A stretch of 64,000 bases of DNA. Source: Dactylellina haptotyla. Taxonomy: Eukaryota; Ascomycota; Orbiliomycetes; Orbiliales; Orbiliaceae. Under the pieces are notes generated by a model. That model did not search any database, had not been told where the DNA came from, and worked only from the letters and a program-made list of their open reading frames with translations. The position numbers were made by a program, and so were the translations under genes. The stretch lies in the NCBI GenBank assembly GCA_031310005.1, contig CM062381.1, positions 4,092,001 to 4,156,000 on the forward strand, written 5' to 3'. Below, one piece after another: positions 11,634 to 22,500 of the stretch (positions are counted from its first letter, which is position 1; the number at the start of each line of letters is the position of its first letter).

Positions 11634-14600
11634 CTAAAGGGGAAAAGGAAAACTGTTGATACTAAGTCTAGCAAGTTTTAGCAGTCTTGGTACTAGAATA
11701 CGAAATTTAGAAAAAAGTCGAAAAGAAAAGAGGATATAGAAAAATAACGTGATAGATACTACCCTTTTCAATAATGGTTTCTGGTTCGGTTTTAGTGTTC
11801 CAAACCCTTCTACCGTCAGCCACGGAACTAGACTTAACCAGTACCAGATATAACTGTCTAGTTTGCATTGGGCATCGTCTTTCAAAACATTTGCTCTTTT
11901 TGTTTGATCATGGTCCTCGCCGAGCGTCTTCTCGAGGCCTTCTGAGGCCGGTTTCAGGTAACTTAGAGCCTTCTTAAAGTTTTTTTTGTTGTAGTAAACT
12001 TCTCCGATTGAGAGTAGTACTTTGAGGGTCTCAGGGTGCTGTTTTTCATCATCTTCCTTCTCATACACCTTCAGTGCTTGCTCGTACATCATAAGTGCTT
12101 CCGTGTAGTTCCCCTGATCTTCGAGTATACTAGCAGCGCATAGCTTCGCGCCCAAAACGAAATCGTTGCTCTCGGGCAAACCTCGGAGACCTTCTTGCGC
12201 TTCCATACACCATTTCCATGCGGCCTCATACTTCTTTTGGTCACGCAGCGCTCTCGCTATATTTGTCGCTACCGGATATACTCCATCTAACCACATTTCA
12301 TGCTTTTTAAAGCCATCGTACAGCTTCTTATAAGCTTCCTCCGCTTCCGGGAACTTTCTCTGGCGCATTAAAATGTCCGCTATGCCGGTGTGTATACCGA
12401 GCATCCAATGGTGATCTTTTTCTCCCACAAAAATCGCCTCCAATCCTTTCAAAGCAACCTGATAATATTCTAATGCGGCATCATATTTGCCCTGTCTTTC
12501 ACACAAAGAGGCGATCTCATGAATTGTATCTAGGGTCAGATAGTGACCATCTCCCAAACATTCCTTACGCTTTTTGTAAACATCTTCATGGTATCTTAAC
12601 GATTGATCATACTTGCCTTGGTGTTCAAGAACTTTAGCGATGGCAGAAACTGTTTTGAGAGACGAGGGGTGTTTCTCTCCAAGTTCCCTATTTTTCTCGT
12701 CCCGCACTTGTTTTAGCAAGGAAAGAGCTTCGGAATACTCCCCCACCTGCTCAAGCGCATCTGCAAGCTCTTGTCGTGTCTCGAGATTGCCCAATGGCTC
12801 TTCCTGTTGCTCTAAAATGTGCCTATATAGCGCTATAGCCTTGGGATATTTACCTTTCTTCGCGTAGATTGCAGCGATATGTGAACCAATAACGAGAGAT
12901 TCAGCGCTGTTCTCGTCTGTTTGGGATTTTGCTCTTTCGCACCACAAAAGTGCTTCATCGTACTTTCCTTGCAATTTTAGATTTTCTCCAAAGGAATCCA
13001 TCATCTGTCTGTTCAGCGTAGCGATATCGCGGTGGCTGTCTATACCCTCAAGACTCCACTGGTATATAGTGCTCGACTTCTCAAAGTGTCCAAGATTTGT
13101 GAATGCTCTGGCAAGCTTATAAGCTATTTCCTTAGTTTCTTGGTCCAGTAGACCACTTGCCGAGGCTAACTGTGTTGTGAATATATTGAAGCATTGGATG
13201 ATGTGTGGCAGGATGTGGTGTTCATAAACAGACTGCTTAAAATCTCGTTCATTGTCAAAAGCGAGGGTTCGCGTGATGATCTCGATAACGGCGCGAGAGT
13301 TTTGGGGTATGTTATTTTTCTGGTGATCTCGGGCCCATTGGCGAAGTAGAGGATGCATGAAAAGGTTATCATCATCCCAGTTCACAAGAGAGAACGAGAT
13401 AAGCTCTCCAACTTCCTTGTATACAATCGTTTCCACTACCAAAATTAGAAACCATACAAGTAAGTAATGTCAAGGATGAAAACATACGGTTCTGCTCCTC
13501 TGGAAACTCTTTCTGCTCGACTAGAATCCTTTTACGCTCCTCTATAAACCTTCTGTGGATATTTCCACTTCCCATCAGTGAAAACAAGAAAATTGCCTGC
13601 TGTGCCTCTATAGAGAGTTTGCTAAACGCTATTTCCCAAATAAGGAAAATAGATTTTCGCGGGGCTCGGACGCCATCTGGCTCAACAGGTTCGAACAACC
13701 TCTCGGGATTCTTCTTCAGCTTCTGGAGATAGTCTTGAATTGGCTCTGCTATGTTTGCCAAGTACGCCCCAATACTTTCAATAGCTAGTGGGAACCCGCC
13801 TACCAAATCAACTATCTCTAACGCGCTTCGGTACTCTATATAAGTTAGTTATAATGCATTGATACAAGCTAGGGGAGACGAACCGTCTGGCGACTTGTCT
13901 TTCGTAATGGGTCTTCCTGAGATATCAAGTAACAATTCTATTGCCTTGTCATATTCAATACCCCGAGATAAGTTGATTTTATCGCCGTTATAGGGGTTTG
14001 ATCTGCGGCTTGTGATAATTATATGACCAAATTCCACATTTGGTATCAAGTTGTCGAGATCATAGCATTCCGGCTCATCATAATTGTCGATTATAAGCAG
14101 CCAGTTATGATTGGAACCCTGGCTCAACCAGTTATTCAGAGCTTTGTCAGATGAGATTTTTTCTGGACTGTCCACCACTTCCATCAGCCGTTTTTCAGAG
14201 GTAATACCCTGCTCGTGCTCGTCGAGCCCCAGAGTGTGTGCAATGCGCAGGTATTTTTTGTCTGGAGATTTCCCAGGGTAATTCTTGATAATTAACTCTA
14301 TAGCCTTTCTTGCACTGGTGATTACTTCATCTTTATTTGTCGCATCAATCCAAAAAATTGCTGAGTATTTTCCTGCGTAATTGTATGCATATTGAACAGC
14401 GGTTTCCGTTTTCCCACACCCCGACAGGCCAGTGAGACTTATGAACTTGCGACTGTGGCCACGAGCCGGAGGTTCACTTTGAGAACCGCTCAGCTTAAAG
14501 TTTTTACAGATCTCCTCGAGCTCCTTTTCTCTCCCTTTGAAATTTTGCTTCACGGGATGAGGGAGTTTGACAGCGACACGGTATATCATCTCGGGTGATA

Positions 14601-14767
14601 TTGCGTCGTCGGGGTCAGCCTCTGGGTAATTATGATGTACATTGATAGTCCTTGTAGCCGATTAGCAATTACACGCGCGATAATCGATTGGCGCTGGGAG
14701 CTTACCCATTATTGTTGAGATCTGCTGCCACGCAGTTACTGTTGTTGATATAAACCTCTTTGCTCAT
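11634..14767 (-). CDS. NB-ARC/TPR NLR receptor with Asn-rich N-terminal motif
   Basis: Exons (complement) 14767-14706, 14650-13884, 13835-13488 and 13435-11634 join exactly in frame to 992 residues; introns are 55, 48 and 52 bp. Residues 1-29 are an Asn-rich segment containing YINNSNC and NNNGTINV. The NB-ARC ATPase follows: P-loop GLSGCGKT (95-102), Walker B WLLIID (204-209), a TSRR sensor-like site (234-237) and GGFPLA (289-294, GLPL equivalent), then a winged-helix-like part. Residues ~480-900 hold about nine 42-residue kinesin-light-chain-type TPRs (for example LEHQGKYDQSLRYHEDVYKK). The last ~50 residues contain a hydrophobic run (VVSITLFFYILFSF). Fungal NLRs normally start with an effector domain. 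This one has none, which fits an amyloid-type link to the divergent PNP protein. An undetected upstream exon cannot be excluded. Confidence 0.85.
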
Positions 14768-16328
14768 ATTATAGGCTGGCGATTTTTGCCCTGTGTTGTT
14801 TGGTTTGGTTCGAGACTGATTTTTTGCCGTATTCTGGTTTACCACACCTTGTATATTGTATTTTCAGTAGAATATATGGTTTTTAGCGGAGCAAGGTGTC
14901 CAAAGCGGTAACAAGAGTATCCTTGAAGAGGTTTTTGGAATCTCAGATGCTAAATGCAAGCGGGTCGGGCGTTAGAAACTTAGGTATCAGCGCAGCTCAT
15001 ATACCAGCTCAGGTTCATTCGTATTTCCCCCCTCAGTATCCTCCTCTTGTCTCGCAAGCCAGATGCTGTATCCTCCACTCCATCTTTGAGAGTTAGCTTG
15101 TCGAACCTCCGATATAGAAATGGTTGCAGTATGCAGGTGGGCGGCGATGCTGTTCCATCGGCCACGTCGAGCTGCAGAGCCAAATCAGCTTGGGTCATGC
15201 ATGCCACAATCCGGCCCACACCCAAAGTACTCCCAGCGTCAACCCTGCATCAACTCTGCATGAAGATATTCTACTCTGCACGCCTGAAAGCATGTTTGTT
15301 CTTGAACTCAGACGCGTAATAATACAATAATGATTTTCAGCTCTAGAATTCATGTAAATTAATATAATTTTATTGCATTGTATTTTTTTTAATTTTTTTA
15401 ATTCTTTTTTTTGGCTCTATATTTGTTTCATAAACATGATGCCGTTCTGTTTTCGCGATAACAAAGCAAAAAGAGATCGGATGAATCATTGGGGTTTGCC
15501 CTGCGCCTCATCAGGCCATTCGTGTACAGCAGCAAAGAAGGTTGATGCGGTGTGGTACGCACCCTGAGCGCCGTAAATAATCAGGGTCCTGGTTTAGTTA
15601 AGGATCCAGTCGGGGATTTTGGCCCGCTGACTATCACGTCGACTGCGGAGCTTTTATTAATTTATAATTTATATGATAGTCGGGACACCGATGTTCTGAA
15701 TTGGCCTTTGTACTAAACTGCGACTGAAATTTAAATAGTAGTATATTCAATCATCAAACAGTCAAACGCAACCAGCAACTTGCAATTCTGCGTAGTGGAT
15801 CTGTACTTTTGAGGAAATTTACCACCGTAGAAATCTACAGTCTTGTATCTAGACAAAGCTGTCGACCGAAAGAAATCCACACGCATGTTCGGCACTCAAC
15901 ACAAATCCCCTAGCAAGACCCATTGGTGTCCGCAGCCGCCCTGCGGGCCAGCACAGAGGCAGACTTGAAACGAGAACAAGATAGCCCAACAATATATCTT
16001 GCTGTAGATAGTTGTAGACTATTTGCTTTTTCATTTTGTCTTGGCGTACAGCGCTGAGATGCGTCAAGGCGGGGCTACATATTCTGTCGGTTTTGATAGC
16101 CTCGTGGCAGGGAGTCTCGTTGCACCTGTAGCCAAATCATCGTCTGGCAAGGAAACCAAGCCTCGTGTGTTCTTCAACTTCTACGTAGAATTGCCAACGG
16201 TGAAAATTTGAGAAGTGCACATATAGCTGCTACTAACCCTCACTTTTATCCACCACCTGCACTAAGATCTTCTTCCGAAACTATCCCATTATTTCCTCCG
16301 CGCCTCCAAGCCTGAATCTACCGGTAAA
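14768..16328. other. Divergent promoter region between NLR and PNP genes
   Basis: These 1.56 kb separate two genes transcribed away from each other. No coding frame is convincing. The part around 15300-15430 is very A/T-rich. A long shared intergenic region would allow joint regulation, but no specific operator is recognised. Confidence 0.5.
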
Positions 16329-17510
16329 ATGCACCTAACCCGTGACGATTATGAGATCAGCATTATATGCGCTTTGCCTCTGGAAGCCGAGGCAGTGAGA
16401 GCATTGTTCGACGAAGTTGACTCAAATATCTCAGAAGAAGATAATGAAGGATTGACCAAGGCACCAGAAGACACAAATGTGTACACGCTGGGCGTCATTG
16501 GCCGTCACAGGGTAGTTTTGGTTTCCATGCCTGGAATGGGGAAGATTTCTGCGGCGGCTACGGCGGCTACTTTGAAGCAGAGTTTTAGGAAGATTAAGCT
16601 TACATTACTAGTGGGAATTTGTGGCGGTGTACCTGGCGAGGAGGTTCAGAACATTAGACTAGGTGATGTCGTTATTGGGGAACAAGTTATCCATTACGAT
16701 TTCGGGAGACAGCAGGAGACCGGTCTTGAGACGAAAGATGATCGGAGAGGTAGCTTAGGAGTGCAAACCCCTGAAATCCGGGCGTTTGTAAACAAGTTAA
16801 AATCGGGTAAAAAGAGCCTCCAGGAGAAGGTTTTCACTTATCTCACGCCAATTCTTGAGAAGGCTAGCCCCGAGGATATGATCCTCCGAGACAACCTCTA
16901 CTTGTCAGGGTACTGGCATATCCACCGGGACGGAAAAGGCTGCATCGGAGAACCATGCGAAATGAATAAGCACATCTGTGAGGGTGCTCGCACCTCCTCA
17001 TGTGAGAAGCTGAAATGCGATAGCAGCCAAATAGATACCGTCAGCCGACGCAAACCAAAACCGAGCATACACTTTGGCCAGGTTGCTTCCGGAGACAAGA
17101 TTATGAGGTCTGCAACCTTCCGCGATGAACTTGCTCGAAAGGAGCAGGTAATTGCGTTCGATATGGAAGCCGCGGGAGCGTGGGATTATCTTCCCTGCCT
17201 CTTAATCAAAGGGGTTTCTGACTACGCCGACAGTCATAAGAATAAGAACTGGCAGAATTACGCTGCATTAACTGCTGCAGTTTGTGTGAAAGCAGTCTTG
17301 GAGCAATGGGTCACGACTGACAAACGTTCTAAAGAGTTTCAAATAGTAAGTACAGCCGGTTCGTCTCTGTCTTAACTCTCGAATATATATTCTAAGCATT
17401 GACAGCAACACAATTACACAAATCACAATTGCAACTTCTATAATCAAGGCGAAGCGAACAACTACGGCACCCTGAATCTTACGTTTAGTACTGGCGGCAA
17501 GGGGCCTTAA
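16329..17510 (+). CDS. PNP/UDP-phosphorylase-domain protein with C-terminal Asn-rich motif
   Basis: Exon 1 (16329-17345) and exon 2 (17406-17510) join at phase 0 through a 60 bp GTAAGT...CAG intron to give 373 residues. Residues ~5-325 are a PNP_UDP_1 nucleoside-phosphorylase-like domain: ISIICALPLEAEAV at the start, LLVGICGGVPG (phosphate/ribose loop) and IAFDMEAAGAWD plus KGVSDYADSHKNK (nucleoside-binding side). A Cys-rich insertion sits at ~195-225, as in fungal NLR-associated members. In fungi this domain is usually the N-terminal effector of NLRs, and related domains in immune proteins cleave purine nucleosides or nucleotides such as ATP (family knowledge). Here it stands alone and ends with a 34-residue Asn-rich tail (340-373, including YTNHNC and NNYGTLNL) resembling the NLR N-terminus next door. 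If the intron is retained, the protein stops at 17375 without the motif. Confidence 0.85.
17346..17405 (+). other. Intron separating the PNP domain from the motif exon
   Basis: It starts GTAAGT, holds a TTAACTC branch-like site and ends GACAG. The alternative acceptor at 17395-17396 would put TGA in frame at once, so 17404-17405 is the coding choice. The following exon carries the whole Asn-rich motif. Confidence 0.7.
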
Positions 17511-19551
17511 AGGCAGATTCTGTTAGTACGGCTCAGGCTTTACTCGAGTATTCGCATTAAGATTTGTGCTATTCGTCATAGAATTTGATTAATATAATAG
17601 AATTAAAATTTCGAACTTATCCCTTGGGTTCACATAATTCATTCTTGCAGAAGTATCAGTATATCATTCAAGCGGGTTTAAAAACAGGGCCATAGTAGTA
17701 GTAGTAGTAGCAATTTAATACCTTTATATAATCATACCACAAGCGTTGCTAGATGTTAGCTTGCCCTGTATAGATTTCTAAATAGTAATTTACTTGCTAA
17801 TGATGCATGAAGTACTCTCATAAGTAAATAAAAAATCAGGCTTCTTTATCTAGATCTGTTGGGTCACATTCAGTATAACTAAAGCAGCCTAATACCAGGA
17901 TCCGAACATCCAAGAGTTTTCGTGTGTTGTTGTTGTATTTTGCAGGGGTCTGAAGATTGCCAGATGATCTCAGAGATGCCCAGAGAGGGGCAAGAGCACG
18001 ATGTCCTCGGGTAGTGCTACCGAGATCTGATTCGCAAGAGGATTGTGCGTAAGCGGTGGCAAGATCGCTCGAAAATGACAGAATTTGCGTCTGCACATAT
18101 TTTGCAAGTATGGAGTGTTGAATTTCTTGGCATACGTTTTGGGCAGTTCCCCTTGCAAATTATCGATGCTTCATCCGATATTTGGGCTCCCCGACAACAA
18201 CGAGTAGTTATCAGTACTGCAGTGATGCTTGAAAAGAGTCCTGCAAGTGGACGGAAAGCTTGGATCAGACCCTGCTTTCGAACGACAGAAAACGGTATTC
18301 GCCAACGAATTACCTTGCAGTAGGAATGTTGAAGGAACAACTGAAGCAGCAATGATGCGATGACCTCAGGCACACCTATGGGCACTAGTGTCGATTCGGA
18401 GATAGCGTCGAGCCAAAATCGTCGTTGGCCATGGTGGAGGAAGGTCTGCATGTTTCCAAGGCGGGAAATTGTTGCCGACGGAGTTTGATAGCCAGCACCC
18501 AGCCCCAAGCCGTCGTAACTACAAAGACAATATTTGTTTTGGATATAGAAGCAACAACATTTTGAAAATTTTCTTTGACAATTCTGAATATAGATTTTAT
18601 TTCATTTGGGCTTCTAGATTGAATTTGACAGCGGCTGCCAAAAATACACTGTGCCAGTTGAGAGAGAGCTTGACGAGCAAGCCGGCTAGCTTCAAACTGG
18701 CTCCGGCGGGTTTGTCTGAAAGGCAGCGTTCCTGTTGGATGACGTATCGCGCGACAAGTCTGAACCCGGCGGACCCCCATGTCCTTACCATGTTCTTAGC
18801 CGTAACTGGTCTCTGGGCAGAGATCCGCGTGGGCCAATCAGATGCCCCAACGGCCGGCGCACCTTTTCTTGTCCCCTGCGGGAGGAGTGGAGCAGAACGA
18901 GAGTCGGTATTTTGGAATGGGGGAATTGCATTTTGTTGACGTCTTGCTGGTGCTGAAACCTGCAGAAACCAAGAAACCGTCGAATTCTTGTTTCTCTTGT
19001 CCTTCTCTTTCTTCTTTATTTCGTTCATTTATTCATACTTTCAAGAGTGCTACTGTCGACACAATACTTCGTAGTCGCAGCATATAATCAATTCCTAGAT
19101 CAATAGAGCTGGGCTGGCACTGCAGTTGCTCGGTGCACACGCCCTTCACCCCTAATTAATACTGTGCGACAAGGACGTCGACGACAACAACAACACCACC
19201 GCTACGATTATTCTCGCCGACGATAGCTATCTTAGCTGACTTCATCATATCCTTTCTACTCTCCTGGACATATCGAAAAGAAAAGACAGCCCGTCCGTGT
19301 CGCTGCTGTCCCTTCTTTTCTCCATCTCCCATCAGCAGCACATGGCAGCACCCGTCGCTGGTCGACTCCCTTCAATTTAAGCTCTTTCGCGCTCAAACCC
19401 CTCCAACTTGCAGATATCAGTGAAAGCGAGAGCGCGGTTTCGCCTCCATCTCTCTCCTTTTCCGGTAAGAGATTCACACCAGCGTGGCTTCAAGCATGCT
19501 TCTTCGTGGTAGGAGTGGTAGTGCTGGTGATAGTCAAATTTTACTCACATC
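17511..19551. other. Intergenic region and 5' region of the CSC1-like gene
   Basis: A (TAG)6 microsatellite lies at 17693-17710. Between 18.0 and 19.0 kb several frames on both strands stay open for 90-160 codons, but they overlap each other and show no domain. From about 19.1 kb the sequence becomes C/T-rich, as expected for a fungal promoter and 5' leader. Confidence 0.4.
17693..17710. repeat. (TAG)6 microsatellite
   Basis: Six perfect TAG units downstream of the PNP gene. Confidence 0.8.
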
Positions 19552-22500
19552 ATGGCGTCCGACAGATCTTTGCCCTCCTCTCTCACGCGACACCCATTCG
19601 CGATGTCGGCCACCACCCCACCTTCGCCCTCAATACCAGACCCTACCGGTATCGCATCGAGTGCCGTTTCTAGCGCGAGGGCTGTCATATCCTCCAATGT
19701 CGCCTCTCTATCCTCCAACATAGCTTCAATCTCTTCGAATATCGCCTCCTTAACCTCTCAGTTGCCAAGCCCCACCGCGAGCAACAATGGCACGGGCTTC
19801 AGCATTGGTCTTGACAATGACCCAACCGCCTCACAAGCTGAGAAATTCGTCGGCATCAGTGTGCAGGCTTTACTTGCCACTATGTCTGGTGCCTTTGCTC
19901 TTTTTGTTATCCAAACGGCCGTTTTTGTCGTAATTCGACGTAGACTTCAACGAATTTACGAACCCCGTACTTACATGGTCCCCGAACGAAAAAAGACTCA
20001 CGCTCCGCCCAGAGGTTGGTTCGCATGGATTCCCGCTATGCTTACGACTAGAGATCCCGAATACATCTCGAAATCAGGCTTGGACGCCTTTTGCTTCCTA
20101 CGTTTCCTACGTATGATGTTGAAAATTTGTTGTCTACAAGGAATGTTGATTCTTCCCATCATGTTGCCCATCAACGCCACCGGCGGGATGGACAAAGACC
20201 CCGATGTTCCCGTTCAAGGTCTAGATCGTCTGGGTTGGGGAAACATCTCAAGAGACAAAACCCAGCGTCGTACTGCTGCTTTGCTCATGGCCATCTACGC
20301 TATTGGTGTCGTGCTCTACGTTACCTACGACGAAATGAGAGGCTACGTGCGCCTCAGACAAGCCTATCTCACCTCTCCACAACATCGTCTACGAGCTAGT
20401 GCCACTACTGTGCTCGTTACGAGTATCCCAAAGAAATGGATGACATACGACGAAATGATCAATCTTTACGATATCCTGCCAGGAGGCTTAAAAAACGTTT
20501 GGTTGAATAGAGACTATTCGGAGCTTGTGGAGAAGATTGAACTCAGAGAACACTTCGCGAAAAAGCTGGAAGCCGCCGAAACCGACTTGATCAAAAAATG
20601 TGTCAAGAAGTACTTGAAACAGGTCAAAAAGGAAAAGGGCAGAGATGCTGCAAAGACTGCTGAAGATGGAGTGGAGATGGTTGAGGGACTTACCAAGGGC
20701 ACTCCGGACGACTGGGGCTTTCAGGGACACAAACACAGCCACCGACCACTAAGTGATCCGTTCGCAAGCCCGGTCATCTCCCGTATTCCAGAAGAGACTG
20801 ATAGAGAGAGGAACCCATCAGCCGACACCAACGGCACGCAGTACAAAGAAGGCGAGGATGACGTGATGGATCCCAAGGACTTTGAATACCGCGAAGACCC
20901 ACCCTCAGCGCTTTGGAGAAAATATATCCAACCCAAAGACAGAGAAACCATGAGAGTCCCCGTCGCGAAATGGATGCCTTCCCTACCACTAATCGGCCGA
21001 AAAGTTGACACCATTTACTACTGCCGCCAGCAACTCGCTGCCCTGAACGAACAAATTCCAAAGGACCAAGCCAAGCCTGAAAAGTTTCCATTAATGAACA
21101 GCGCTTTCTTGCAATTCCAGAGCCAAATCGCTGCCCACATGGCTTGCCAGGCTACTAACCATCATATTCCCTTAAGGATGGCGCCTAGATACTTGGAAGT
21201 AGCCCCAGCAGACGTCATCTGGGAAAATCTTCACATGAGATGGTGGGATCGATATCTCAGATATGGTGCTTCCAATGCTGCTGTCGCCGGTTTGATCATT
21301 GCGTGGTCTATTCCTATGGTCTTCATCGCCTCCCTTTCCCAAATCTCGCATTTAGCGAATTTGGTTCCCTGGCTCGCTTGGTTGGAGGACCTACCTAAAT
21401 GGCTCCTCTCTGCCATCCAAGGTCTTCTCCCGCCCCTTCTACTCTCCCTGCTGACGGCCGTTCTTGTCCCCTTGCTCTTGCAAACCCTAGCTAAATACTC
21501 TGGAAAACCAACTCGCACTGCTGCAGACAGAACGGTCCAAAACTGGTACTTTGCCTTCCTATTCATCACCGTGTTCTTCGTCGTCAGTCTTTCGTCCGCT
21601 CTTTTCGGTGCTATCAGAGACTTTGTTAAGGACCCTGTCAGCATACCTGTCAAACTTGCTGCGACCCTCCCGCGTGCATCCAACTTCTTCTTTTCATATC
21701 TTCTCGTCCAGGCTCTTGGTATAAGCGGCGGTGCACTCCTCCAAATTGCCCCTCTTTTTCTCTACTATGTTATCGGTCCGATGTTCAACCACACCCCTCG
21801 CGAAAAATGGTCCCTAGCCAAGAACCTGAAGTTCGTGACCTGGGGTACATTCTTCCCACTCTATACCAACTTTGGCGTTATATCCATAGTCTACGCGGTC
21901 ATAGCACCTTTGTCTCTCTTCTTCGCAGGCATGGTGTTTGGTCTTTTCTGGCTTGTTTACCGGTATAACTTGCTCTACGTCATGGACTACCAAGTCGATT
22001 CGGGCGGTTTATTCTTTCCCAAGGCGATCAACCATCTCTACGCGGGAATCTATATTATGGAAATTTGCTTGACAGGCCTATTCCTTCTTGTCCGAGACGA
22101 ACACGACGACCTGTACTGCTTGCCCCATGCGATCATCATGCTTGTCATTTTCTTCCTGACGATAATCTTCCAAAGGGTCATGTATACCAACTTTGCGCCT
22201 TTGTTAGAGTACCTACCAATCACTCTGGAAGATGACGCGGACGCATCCGACAAGGAATTCGCTAAACGCTATGAAGAGCGAAGAAGGTTGTTGCAAGAAG
22301 ACACAGTAGCAGCCAACCAAGCAGCTCTCGAAAAGATCGACGAGGCACATGATGCCCCAGATGATTTGGAACCCATTGCCGGCAAGAGGGTGGATGAGAA
22401 ACAAGATAATCATGATGGAACCAAGCCATTAAAAGAAGAGACCGTAGAAGAGAGAGCTCAGAAGGTGAAAGAGAAAGAAAAACAAAAGGAAGCCGGAATA

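Noticed and set aside
16329-17510. PNP domain as the missing N-terminal exon of the NLR
   Set aside because: The two are on opposite strands, so they cannot be one transcript.
18017-19028. Several open frames of 90-160 codons on both strands
   Set aside because: They overlap one another, lack signal peptides, domains or consistent splice sites, and no single frame stands out.
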